From contig JAUXJL010000074.1 of NCBI GenBank assembly GCA_030624805.1, positions 1 through 8,504 on the forward strand: a stretch of DNA of 8,504 nucleotides, written 5' to 3'. This document shows, piece after piece, positions 1-5,252 of the stretch. This DNA comes from Acidimicrobiia bacterium (GTDB lineage Bacteria; Actinomycetota; Acidimicrobiia; Spongiisociales; SHLN01). The notes under the pieces are model-generated. The model was not told the origin of the DNA. It made no database searches and saw only the letters and a list, made by a program, of their open reading frames with translations. The position numbers were made by a program, and so were the translations under genes. How positions within the stretch are numbered: the stretch's first letter is position 1; every line of letters begins with the position of its first letter.

Positions 1-305
1 GACTCAGCCTGGTTCTTTGACTTGTCGAGGATGGAATTCGCCTTCTCCTGGGCTTCCGCCACCATCTCCTGGGACGTGCGCTGGGCGCCGATGTAAGTGC
101 GTTTAATAGCCTCCTCGGCCTCTTTGGTCCCTGCCAGGTCCTGTTGCAGGCCGTCGAGTTGCTCCTGCTGCTGTCGCATCTTCAGCTCATACCCGCGGAG
201 GGTCTCGACAACGCGGTCGAGGAAGTCCTCTACATCATCGGGGTCATATCCCCGAAACCGCTCACGGAACGTTTTCTGCTGTACATCAATTGCGCTCAAA
301 TCCAT
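1..305 (-). CDS. divIVA: DivIVA/Wag31 family cell-pole and septum protein, N-terminal part (3' end outside window)
   Basis: Coiled-coil protein that binds negatively curved membrane at septa and poles; in actinobacteria the family (Wag31) organises polar growth. The visible 101 residues start MDLSAIDVQQKTFRERFRGY, the typical DivIVA lipid-binding domain, with the conserved F-R-G-Y turn followed by DPDDVEDFLDRVV. From about residue 30 a Gln/Glu/Lys-rich coiled coil runs to the edge (ELKMRQQQEQL and onward). The reading frame is open at position 1, so the C-terminal coiled coil is missing from this window. The ATG at 303-305 is the start because the family motif begins there. No Shine-Dalgarno is visible before it; see the TATGCT box at 312-317. 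It follows yggT after 63 bases, the usual actinobacterial order. The family assignment is firm; the exact role (polar growth or division) cannot be read from this fragment. Confidence 0.95.
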   Translation of the reverse strand, partial: MDLSAIDVQQKTFRERFRGYDPDDVEDFLDRVVETLRGYELKMRQQQEQLDGLQQDLAGTKEAEEAIKRTYIGAQRTSQEMVAEAQEKANSILDKSKNQAE

Positions 306-311
306 ACCGTC

Positions 312-317
312 AGCATA
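312..317 (-). promoter_or_regulatory. Possible -10 box for a leaderless divIVA transcript
   Basis: The minus strand reads TATGCT, matching the TAnnnT pattern of actinobacterial -10 boxes, and ends six bases before the divIVA ATG. That spacing would put the first transcribed base at or next to the A of the start codon. No purine-rich Shine-Dalgarno lies in the 20 bases before the ATG, which fits leaderless translation. The best -35 candidate is weak (TGGAAT at 336-341, 18-base spacer). The alternative is plain read-through from yggT with SD-independent initiation. Confidence 0.35.
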
Positions 318-368
318 GCCGCATAACACCGAACGATTCCAGGGGTTTTTTGCCACGCGGTGTGAGAT

Positions 369-626
369 TTAGCTTCTTAGCACCGCGTAGAGAATCTGCA
401 GCCCGACCAGAAGCACAATAACCGACAAGTCCAGGGACACCGCCCCGAGCCGAACGGGAGGGATCATTCTCCGGAGTGGAACCAACATCGGGTCGGTTGC
501 CGAAGCAAGTGCCGCCCGAATCCGGCCAACCGGGTGACCCGCAGGCACCTGCACCCAGTCGAGAATGATACGAATGATCAACGCGAAGATGAGTACCAAA
601 ACAAGCGTCGCAAGAATATCGGTCAC
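369..626 (-). CDS. yggT: YggT family small integral membrane protein
   Basis: Small membrane protein of the YggT family (PF02325), often encoded between sepF and divIVA; its biochemical role is not settled, though its context ties it to division or envelope work. I call 85 residues from the GTG at 624-626. It has a hydrophobic segment at about residues 4-22 (ILATLVLVLIFALIIRIIL), the family-type loop SATDPMLVPLRRMIPPV at about 42-58, and a second membrane segment at about 63-82. The GTG is preferred over an in-frame ATG at 663-665 because a Shine-Dalgarno (GGGAGA, 633-638) sits six bases before it and because the upstream start would place hydrophilic residues inside the sepF coding region. 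It lies 22 bases after the sepF stop. Length and motif spacing are normal for the family. Confidence 0.92.
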   Translation of the reverse strand: MTDILATLVLVLIFALIIRIILDWVQVPAGHPVGRIRAALASATDPMLVPLRRMIPPVRLGAVSLDLSVIVLLVGLQILYAVLRS

Positions 627-632
627 CGGCAA

Positions 633-638
633 TCTCCC
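633..638 (-). promoter_or_regulatory. Shine-Dalgarno of yggT (decides GTG start)
   Basis: The minus strand reads GGGAGA six bases before the GTG at 624-626. It lies in the short gap after the sepF stop codon and supports the GTG start over in-frame upstream ATG codons inside sepF. Confidence 0.7.
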
Positions 639-648
639 ATCAGCACGC

Positions 649-1164
649 TCACGCGTCGAGCTCATACAGGCCGAGGCCGGCGAGCCGCTGCACCTCGTCG
701 TCACTCAGAGAAACACGAGATGGCGCCACAAGAATTACGCCCGAAGCCACCTTCTGCATCGTGCCCTCCAAGGCATAGGTGATCCCACTGGCAAAATCGA
801 CCAGCCGCCGCACCGTCTCTGGCTCAGTGTCCCGCAGGTCGAGCACGACCAATTGACGGCCTCTCAGGTGATCGGCCAGTAGTTGGGCATCTGAGAACTC
901 GGTGGCCACGAGTATCTCGGCGTTGGCGTCACCACTTGGAACTTGCCGGACGGCCGTGGATTGGGTCACCCCGTAGGTCTCCATGCGAGCTTCGGTATTA
1001 GCAGGTCGCCACCGGGAACCGGCCGGCGGCTCAACTCGTCGGCCCCGGGGAGCATCGACGGGTGGTGCGGGATCCGGAATAGCGTTGCCGCCCGTGTCGG
1101 ATAGCTCCCGCGATTCGTCGTCGAGCCCAAGAAAATACATTGCTTTATTCCAGATCGAACTCAT
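649..1164 (-). CDS. sepF: SepF, membrane anchor of the FtsZ ring
   Basis: SepF binds the FtsZ C-terminal tail and tethers filaments to the inner face of the membrane; in actinobacteria, which lack FtsA, it is the main anchor. The 171 residues show the family plan. Residues 1-15 (MSSIWNKAMYFLGLD) form the amphipathic membrane-targeting helix. Residues 20-75 are a Pro/Arg/Gly-rich flexible linker. Residues about 82-165 are the SepF core, with EFSDAQLLADHL, VVLDLRD, RRLVDFASGITYALEG and VILVAPSRVSLSDDE. The start is set by the strong Shine-Dalgarno GGAGGT seven bases upstream. The gene begins 14 bases after the yggS stop and precedes yggT. No oddities beyond a linker of ordinary length. Its partner in this window is the unusual FtsZ tail, so co-variation of the binding groove would be expected. 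Confidence 0.97.
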   Translation of the reverse strand: MSSIWNKAMYFLGLDDESRELSDTGGNAIPDPAPPVDAPRGRRVEPPAGSRWRPANTEARMETYGVTQSTAVRQVPSGDANAEILVATEFSDAQLLADHLRGRQLVVLDLRDTEPETVRRLVDFASGITYALEGTMQKVASGVILVAPSRVSLSDDEVQRLAGLGLYELDA

Positions 1165-1171
1165 CCGGCCA

Positions 1172-1177
1172 ACCTCC
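1172..1177 (-). promoter_or_regulatory. Strong Shine-Dalgarno of sepF
   Basis: The minus strand reads GGAGGT with a seven-base spacer to the sepF ATG, lying right next to the yggS stop TAA (1179-1181). It is the strongest ribosome site among the genes after ftsZ, suggesting that sepF is translated independently of yggS. Confidence 0.8.
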
Positions 1178-1178
1178 G

Positions 1179-1817
1179 TTACTCAAAGATAGCTCGTCCC
1201 ACACGAATGGTGGTCGCGCCCGCCCGTATTGCTTCCTCAAAATCATCAGTCATCCCCGCCGATACCTCAACCACCTGCGGGTGTTTTCGCCGCAATTCGT
1301 CCCGCAGGCCTACTAGCTGTTCGAAGAACGCGCCGGGATGGAGACCGGCCGGTGGGATGCTCATAACACCCCTCAGATCGACGCCCATCTCAACAATCTC
1401 ATCGGCGCCGGCACCAGCCTCATCTGGAGAGAACCCGTGCTTCTGCGGTTCCTCCCCCAGGTTGACTTCGAGGAGGGCCGGCGGTGCATGCGCGCCGTCC
1501 CGTACCCACGCCGCCGCCAGCTGCGTGCGATCGAGGGAGTGGAGGAGGGTAACCAACGGGCGGATCACCGACACCTTGTTGCGTTGCAGCGGTCCAACAA
1601 AGTGCCAGCGGATATCGGAGGGCAACTCCGGTGCTTTAGCGGCGAGCTCCTGTGCCCGGTTCTCACCAAAATCACGATGCCCGGCGTCGTAGAGATCCCG
1701 AATGGCCTCGAGCGAACGTCCCTTGGTCACGGCCACCAGGGTGACCTCGTCGTCGTCGGTCCGTTCAGCCACCCCCTGGGCAGCCTGCATACGAGACCTC
1801 ACATCGTCGAGGCTCAT
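1179..1817 (-). CDS. yggS: YggS/PLPBP pyridoxal-phosphate homeostasis protein
   Basis: Alanine-racemase-like single TIM barrel that binds PLP without known catalysis and keeps free PLP and amino/keto-acid pools in balance (YggS/PROSC/YlmE family); cytosolic. Visible motifs in 212 residues: AVTKG at 29-33 with K32 as the predicted PLP-binding lysine, FGENRAQE at 50-57, WHFVGPLQRNK at 71-81, LLEVNLGEEPQKHGF, GVMSIPP, and the C-terminal phosphate-binding part SAGMTDDFEEAI followed by TIRVGRAIFE. The start is the ATG at 1815-1817, which overlaps the pgeF TGA as ATGA and implies translational coupling; an in-frame GTG two codons upstream (1821-1823) is possible but less likely. The usual family motif SMGMS reads SAGMT here, a mild variation. 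Its position between pgeF and sepF is conserved in Gram-positive dcw clusters. Confidence 0.95.
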   Translation of the reverse strand: MSLDDVRSRMQAAQGVAERTDDDEVTLVAVTKGRSLEAIRDLYDAGHRDFGENRAQELAAKAPELPSDIRWHFVGPLQRNKVSVIRPLVTLLHSLDRTQLAAAWVRDGAHAPPALLEVNLGEEPQKHGFSPDEAGAGADEIVEMGVDLRGVMSIPPAGLHPGAFFEQLVGLRDELRRKHPQVVEVSAGMTDDFEEAIRAGATTIRVGRAIFE

Positions 1818-2476
1818 AGCCACCCAACCGTCGTCTGTCGCAGCTCAGTGCCGGTTTCCCGATAGCTGTGGAAGTTGTTCTCGCAGTTGGTACACAGATC
1901 GGCCTGCCACACGTCCAATCCCATCAACTGGTTGGCCGCCTCCGTCCAGAGATCCACGCTCTGTGCGCCCCATGACGTTTGTGTGCTCTTTCCTCCCAGC
2001 GCCTCCACTACCTCGTCGCCCACTTCGTAGCAGCAGGGTCCGATGGCCGGCCCGATGGCTGCCCGACGCGGCAGGTCACCACGTTCGGTGAGCGCCGCGA
2101 CGGCGTGTGGGATTACCCCTGCGACAAGACCACGCCACCCGGCATGTACTACCACCACCGACTTGTCGGCATGAACGACTACCGGAACACAATCGGCGCT
2201 CCGGACCGCCAGGGGTAGCCCTACCACAGAGGTAGTGAGCGCGTCCGCCTCGCCGGCCGGACCGGGCTCTGAAACCGTCAAAACCGTTCCACCGTGCACC
2301 TGTCGCATCCAGGCCCACTCGTCGGCGATACCGAGGTCACCTGATACCCGGGTACGGGCCTCGGGCACTGACAGGTCGCCGTCACCGATCGTGCCGAAGG
2401 CGGCCCCTGCGTAAGCAGGTGTGGTAATCAGGGATCTATCCCTGAACGAACGACGGGATGAGCCCGTCGTCGTCAT
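1814..2476 (-). CDS. pgeF: PgeF/YfiH (DUF152) multicopper-polyphenol-oxidase-like purine/peptidoglycan editing enzyme
   Basis: Member of the YfiH/LACC1 family. The E. coli protein acts as a peptidoglycan editing factor that prevents L-Ser being built into precursors in place of L-Ala, and other members show purine nucleoside phosphorylase/adenosine deaminase activity. The 220 residues carry the catalytic set: QVHG with H61, EADALTT, SADCVPVV with C96, VVHAGWRGL with H111 (the three predicted zinc ligands), AIGPAIGPCCYEVG, and a C-terminal CTNCENNFHSYRETG. The N-terminal part is shorter than usual: after ITTPAYAGAAFGT it goes straight to DGDLSVPEARTRV without the common LNLG segment. The ATG at 2474-2476 lies 41 bases inside the end of ftsZ, and the gene ends in an ATGA overlap with yggS. 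A later non-ATG start cannot be excluded. Confidence 0.94.
   Translation of the reverse strand: MTTTGSSRRSFRDRSLITTPAYAGAAFGTIGDGDLSVPEARTRVSGDLGIADEWAWMRQVHGGTVLTVSEPGPAGEADALTTSVVGLPLAVRSADCVPVVVHADKSVVVVHAGWRGLVAGVIPHAVAALTERGDLPRRAAIGPAIGPCCYEVGDEVVEALGGKSTQTSWGAQSVDLWTEAANQLMGLDVWQADLCTNCENNFHSYRETGTELRQTTVGWL
2429..2444. repeat. Perfect palindrome over the ftsZ stop codon
   Basis: The minus strand reads CAGGGATAGATCCCTG: 7-base arms flanking a 2-base centre, or as RNA a 6-bp stem with a TAGA loop that can close a further pair. The ftsZ TAG stop falls in the loop. It lies within the first codons of pgeF. It has no U-tract, so it is not an intrinsic terminator. It may be chance, or it may modulate ftsZ-to-pgeF coupling. 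Confidence 0.55.
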
Positions 2477-3479
2477 CGCCCGGGATGACTCCCGACGCCG
2501 ACGGCATGTAACCGCGCGGGTTGTCGAAGCCGGCGGCTATCACGGTCACCCTCATCTCATCGCCGAGCGAATCATCGACTACGGCTCCGAAGATGATGTT
2601 GGCATCGGCCGCGCATCGAGAAGCGATGACCTCAGCGGCTGTATTGACCTCGTAAAGAGTCATGTCGGCGGGACCGGCGATAGACAACAGCACACCGGTG
2701 GCGCCGTCCATTGACACCTCGAGCAGCGGGCTCTCGACCGCCCGGAGGGCCGACTTGTCGGCGCGCCCTTCGCCGGCCGAAGCGCCGATACCCATCACCG
2801 CCGAGCCGGCGTCTTGCATGATTGACTTCACGTCGGCGAAGTCGACATTGATGAGGCCGGGAGTTGTGATCAGCTCGGTGATCCCCGACACACCTTGCAG
2901 CAGGACATCGTCGGCGAGCCGGAACGCTTCCAGGACGCTGGTCTTGTCGTCCGAGACTTCGATGAGGCGTTCGTTCGGAATAATGATGAGCGTGTCGACT
3001 GCCTCCCTGAGGTCCTGGATGCCCTGTTCGGCCTGCACCGACCGCCGACGCCCCTCGAACCCGAACGGGCGGGTTACGACCCCAACGGTCAGGGCGCCTA
3101 TGCCGCGGGCGATCTCGGCGACCACCGGCGCACCACCGGTACCGGTCCCGCCGCCTTCCCCGGCCGTCAGGAACACCATGTCGGCACCCTTGAGAGCATC
3201 TTCGATCTCGTCGGCGTGAGCCTCGGCGGAGGCCCGACCGATCTCGGGGTTGGCGCCGGCACCGAGGCCGCGGGTGATATCTCTCCCAATATCGAGTTTG
3301 ATGTCGGCATCGCTCATCAGGAGTGCTTGGGCGTCGGTGTTCACGGCGATGAACTCCACCCCCCGTAGCCCCGAGTCGATCATGCGGTTGATGGCATTAA
3401 CCCCACCGCCCCCGATTCCCACCACCTTGATCACGGCCAGATAGTTATGTGGACTCGTCTTGTTCTTGCTTGCAGTCAT
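2436..3479 (-). CDS. ftsZ: Cell division protein FtsZ
   Basis: Tubulin-like GTPase that polymerises into the cytokinetic ring and recruits the divisome. The 347 residues carry IKVVGIGGGGVNAINRM (17-33), AVNTDAQAL (45-53), the tubulin signature GGGTGTG (109-115) within AGEGGGTGTGGAP, RPFGFEGRRR (137-146), and the T7 catalytic loop NVDFADV with N211, D213 and D216. The folded core ends near VTVIAAGFD (311-319). The C-terminal linker is only about 14 residues, then DDDD (335-338) and the terminal peptide GLIPSFVQG. I chose the ATG at 3477-3479 because GGAGGA precedes it by six bases and the family N-terminus begins just after; the frame stays open 26 codons further into ftsQ without homology. 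There is no ftsA upstream. A promoter at 3508-3536 likely adds a separate transcript. Confidence 0.98.
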   Translation of the reverse strand: MTASKNKTSPHNYLAVIKVVGIGGGGVNAINRMIDSGLRGVEFIAVNTDAQALLMSDADIKLDIGRDITRGLGAGANPEIGRASAEAHADEIEDALKGADMVFLTAGEGGGTGTGGAPVVAEIARGIGALTVGVVTRPFGFEGRRRSVQAEQGIQDLREAVDTLIIIPNERLIEVSDDKTSVLEAFRLADDVLLQGVSGITELITTPGLINVDFADVKSIMQDAGSAVMGIGASAGEGRADKSALRAVESPLLEVSMDGATGVLLSIAGPADMTLYEVNTAAEVIASRCAADANIIFGAVVDDSLGDEMRVTVIAAGFDNPRGYMPSASGVIPGDDDDGLIPSFVQG

Positions 3480-3485
3480 GCCCTG

Positions 3486-3491
3486 TCCTCC
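3486..3491 (-). promoter_or_regulatory. Shine-Dalgarno of ftsZ (decides start)
   Basis: The minus strand reads GGAGGA, six bases before the ftsZ ATG at 3477-3479. It fixes the start against the longer open frame that runs back into ftsQ, and fits the high expression expected of FtsZ. Confidence 0.85.
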
Positions 3492-3507
3492 GCGTGTTGC
3501 CGAGCGA

Positions 3508-3536
3508 ACTCTACCGGCCTTGTTCAGGGGTCTCAA
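3508..3536 (-). promoter_or_regulatory. Predicted sigma70-type promoter of ftsZ
   Basis: On the minus strand the -35 is TTGAGA (3531-3536, five of six to TTGACA), then exactly 17 bases, then the -10 TAGAGT (3508-3513, fits TAnnnT). The -10 contains the ftsQ stop codon TAG. A start site about seven bases downstream would fall near 3500-3502, giving a leader of roughly 20-25 bases that still contains the GGAGGA ribosome site. Dedicated ftsZ promoters are known in other Gram-positive bacteria. This is a pattern match only. Confidence 0.6.
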
Positions 3537-4347
3537 GAGGTTGGCTCTCGACCTCAAGTAGAGGTTGAGGCACTCCCGGGTTCAGGGTGTCTCGGTCTGG
3601 ACTGCGCACGGCGGGTCGGGCGGGAGCGATTAGATCGATGACTGCCCCCGCTTCGAGGCGGGAGTCTTCCAGCACCGCAACCAGCGCGGCAGCCTTGGCA
3701 GCCATGTTGGTCCGGGCTCCCAGCCGCACACGATGCCCGGCAACCTCAGCCATCAGCTCGGGCCCGGAAGGGACGAGGCTCGTCTGGGCTATCAACGGGC
3801 CCGGCAATGCAGTGACGAACTCGACGACGGCCATCATGGAATCGGACACTCGCTCGCCGCCGGCGCCCGCGTAGGCAAGTCGTGGATCGATCAAGGCGAG
3901 ATGGGCGGGAGGCTGGGATACGGGCCGCATGATGTGACCGTCGTCGGAGACGGTGTGCCACCCCGTGTCTGACTTGACTACCGCCACCTCGACTCGTTCA
4001 ACCACCTTGATCTCGATTTGATCAGGGAACCTTCGATGGACCGAGGCTTGTTTGACCCATGGATCGGCCTCGAGGGCGGCCCCGACCGAGCCGGAGCGGA
4101 TCAACACGAGGGGCCGCCCAACGTATACATCCTCTGCTACAAGGGCGCCGCGTACATCGGCTCGAACCGCCCCGGCCACCCCGATGGTCCGAACAGAGAA
4201 GAGCGGCGATTGGGTCACCCAAGCCACGGCCCACACCGTCATGACGGTGATCAGAATCCAGAGGGCCCGGCGAACGCTGCGGCGGGCGCGATGTTCGCGC
4301 ACGTTCGATCTGCGGCGCAGGAATCGGGGGTGGGCTTGAACACTCAT
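3511..4347 (-). CDS. ftsQ: Divisome protein FtsQ/DivIB
   Basis: Bitopic membrane protein that links early and late divisome parts and, with FtsL and FtsB, controls septal wall synthesis by FtsW-FtsI. The 278 residues follow the family layout: an Arg-rich cytoplasmic N-terminus (1-27), one membrane segment at about 28-46 (ALWILITVMTVWAVAWV), a POTRA domain at about 50-118 that begins LFSVRTIGVAGAVRADV and contains DPWVKQASVHRRFPDQIEI and VVERVEVAVV, then the extracytoplasmic beta domain with HTVSDDGHIM and the late AGAVIDLIAPARPAVR. About 30 residues after that motif form a Pro/Glu-rich tail with a QPL-type repeat. The start ATG overlaps the murB TGA as ATGA. The last codons double as the ftsZ promoter region. 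Sequence conservation in this family is low, but domains and context agree. Confidence 0.95.
   Translation of the reverse strand: MSVQAHPRFLRRRSNVREHRARRSVRRALWILITVMTVWAVAWVTQSPLFSVRTIGVAGAVRADVRGALVAEDVYVGRPLVLIRSGSVGAALEADPWVKQASVHRRFPDQIEIKVVERVEVAVVKSDTGWHTVSDDGHIMRPVSQPPAHLALIDPRLAYAGAGGERVSDSMMAVVEFVTALPGPLIAQTSLVPSGPELMAEVAGHRVRLGARTNMAAKAAALVAVLEDSRLEAGAVIDLIAPARPAVRSPDRDTLNPGVPQPLLEVESQPLETPEQGR
3532..3567 (-). repeat. Two imperfect direct repeats upstream of and overlapping the ftsZ -35
   Basis: On the minus strand CAACCTCTACTTGAG (3553-3567) recurs as CAACCTCTTGAG (3532-3543), identical apart from a three-base deletion. Their lower edges are 21 bases apart, about two helical turns. 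The second copy supplies most of the -35 box of the predicted ftsZ promoter. In ftsQ the copies encode QPLLE and QPLE, so the repeat may be a peptide duplication rather than an operator. Confidence 0.5.
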
Positions 4348-5252
4348 GTGAACGTGCCCGCGAACTGTACTTCTGGCACCAACTCGATCCCGGCCTTGTC
4401 GAGCACCGTCCGCTGCACCTCGTGCACGAGGTCGTAGACATCCTGGGCAGTGGCGTCCGGGGCGGCCTCGAAGAAGTTGGCATGCTTGGAAGAGACCGAA
4501 GCGCCGCCCACGCGGAAACCCTTCAACCCGAGGTCGTCGATGATCCGACCGGCGGCGTCACCCTCCGGGTTGCGAAATACGCTCCCGGCGTTGAGCGTTC
4601 CACCCGGCTGATGGGCCCGCCGCCAGCGAGTGATCTCACGAAGCCGGAGCTGAGCTTCTACCACGTCAACAGGTTCGGTTCGGAAGGAGGCTGCGATTAC
4701 CAGATCGGTTGGCCTGATGCTGCTCGACCTGTATGAGAAGTCCAGGTCGGCGGCCGGGATCGACCGCCCCTCCCCCGTCTCGAGGTCGAACACCCGGGTG
4801 TGCAGCAGCCAATCGGCTGTCTCACTGCCGTGCCCGCCGGCATTGGTCTGGACTGCGCCACCGACCGAACCAGGGATTCCGACATAGAACTCGAGCCCGC
4901 CCCGCCCCCGGTTGACCGACTCGCGAGCCAGCCGCGGCAGTGGTGTAGCCGCACCCGCCGTCACGACGAAGTCTGGCCCGGGGCCCAGTCCGATCTCGCT
5001 GAAGGCGAAGCCGAACCGGATCGCGAGGCCCGGCCAACCGGAATCGGCGACCACGAGGTTGCTTCCCCGGCCCACCACTAGCACCGGGTGAGGGTCTGCA
5101 ACGAGTGCTTCGGCCAGCCAGGCCAAATCGTCCTCAGATTGCAGCTCAACAAAGAAACGAGCCGGCCCGCCCAACTTGTACGTCGTCTGGGACCCGAGGC
5201 GCACATCGGTGAGCACACGGCCGGTCTCGACGAGTTCGGAGAAGGTGGCCAT
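4344..5252 (-). CDS. murB: UDP-N-acetylenolpyruvoylglucosamine reductase MurB
   Basis: FAD- and NADPH-dependent enzyme that reduces enolpyruvyl-UDP-GlcNAc to UDP-MurNAc in the cytosol. The 302 residues show the FAD-binding signature TTYKLGGPA (23-31), VVGRGSNLVVADSG (59-72), GIPGSVGGAVQTNAGGHG in the middle, FSYRSSS, and the substrate domain with NAGSVFRNP (221-229), where S224 is the predicted proton-donating serine, then SKHANFFEA, and PEV near the end with E294 as the predicted catalytic glutamate. The FSYRSS motif and the short form place it among type II (Bacillus-like) MurB proteins. The ATG overlaps the murC stop as TAATG, and the stop overlaps ftsQ as ATGA, so translation is probably coupled on both sides. 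murB here, between murC and ftsQ, is not the mycobacterial arrangement. Confidence 0.97.
   Translation of the reverse strand: MATFSELVETGRVLTDVRLGSQTTYKLGGPARFFVELQSEDDLAWLAEALVADPHPVLVVGRGSNLVVADSGWPGLAIRFGFAFSEIGLGPGPDFVVTAGAATPLPRLARESVNRGRGGLEFYVGIPGSVGGAVQTNAGGHGSETADWLLHTRVFDLETGEGRSIPAADLDFSYRSSSIRPTDLVIAASFRTEPVDVVEAQLRLREITRWRRAHQPGGTLNAGSVFRNPEGDAAGRIIDDLGLKGFRVGGASVSSKHANFFEAAPDATAQDVYDLVHEVQRTVLDKAGIELVPEVQFAGTFT

Noticed and set aside
97..326. Short plus-strand open frames opposite divIVA
   Set aside because: The minus strand encodes an unmistakable DivIVA N-terminus here; the plus-strand translations are Ser/Arg/Cys or Leu-rich shadows.
342..351. Run of A residues before divIVA as a possible terminator after yggT
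   Set aside because: On the minus strand it reads as an A-run, not a T-run, and no GC-rich hairpin precedes it, so it does not look like an intrinsic terminator.
627..704. Longer yggT starting within sepF
   Set aside because: The extra residues are hydrophilic and unlike the family, and the GTG at 626 has a proper ribosome site and gives the normal N-terminal membrane segment.
1338..1865. Plus-strand open frame of 175 codons
   Set aside because: It is antisense to yggS and the end of pgeF, both of which have full family motifs; its translation has no recognisable domain. Such frames are common in GC-rich DNA.
2662..3368. Two overlapping plus-strand open frames of 185 and 157 codons opposite ftsZ
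   Set aside because: They mirror the strongly conserved ftsZ coding strand and show low-complexity Ser/Arg/Thr or Gly/Asp composition typical of shadow frames.
3480..3557. 26-codon N-terminal extension of ftsZ
   Set aside because: It overlaps the end of ftsQ, has no FtsZ similarity, and the ATG at 3479 has a well-placed GGAGGA site.
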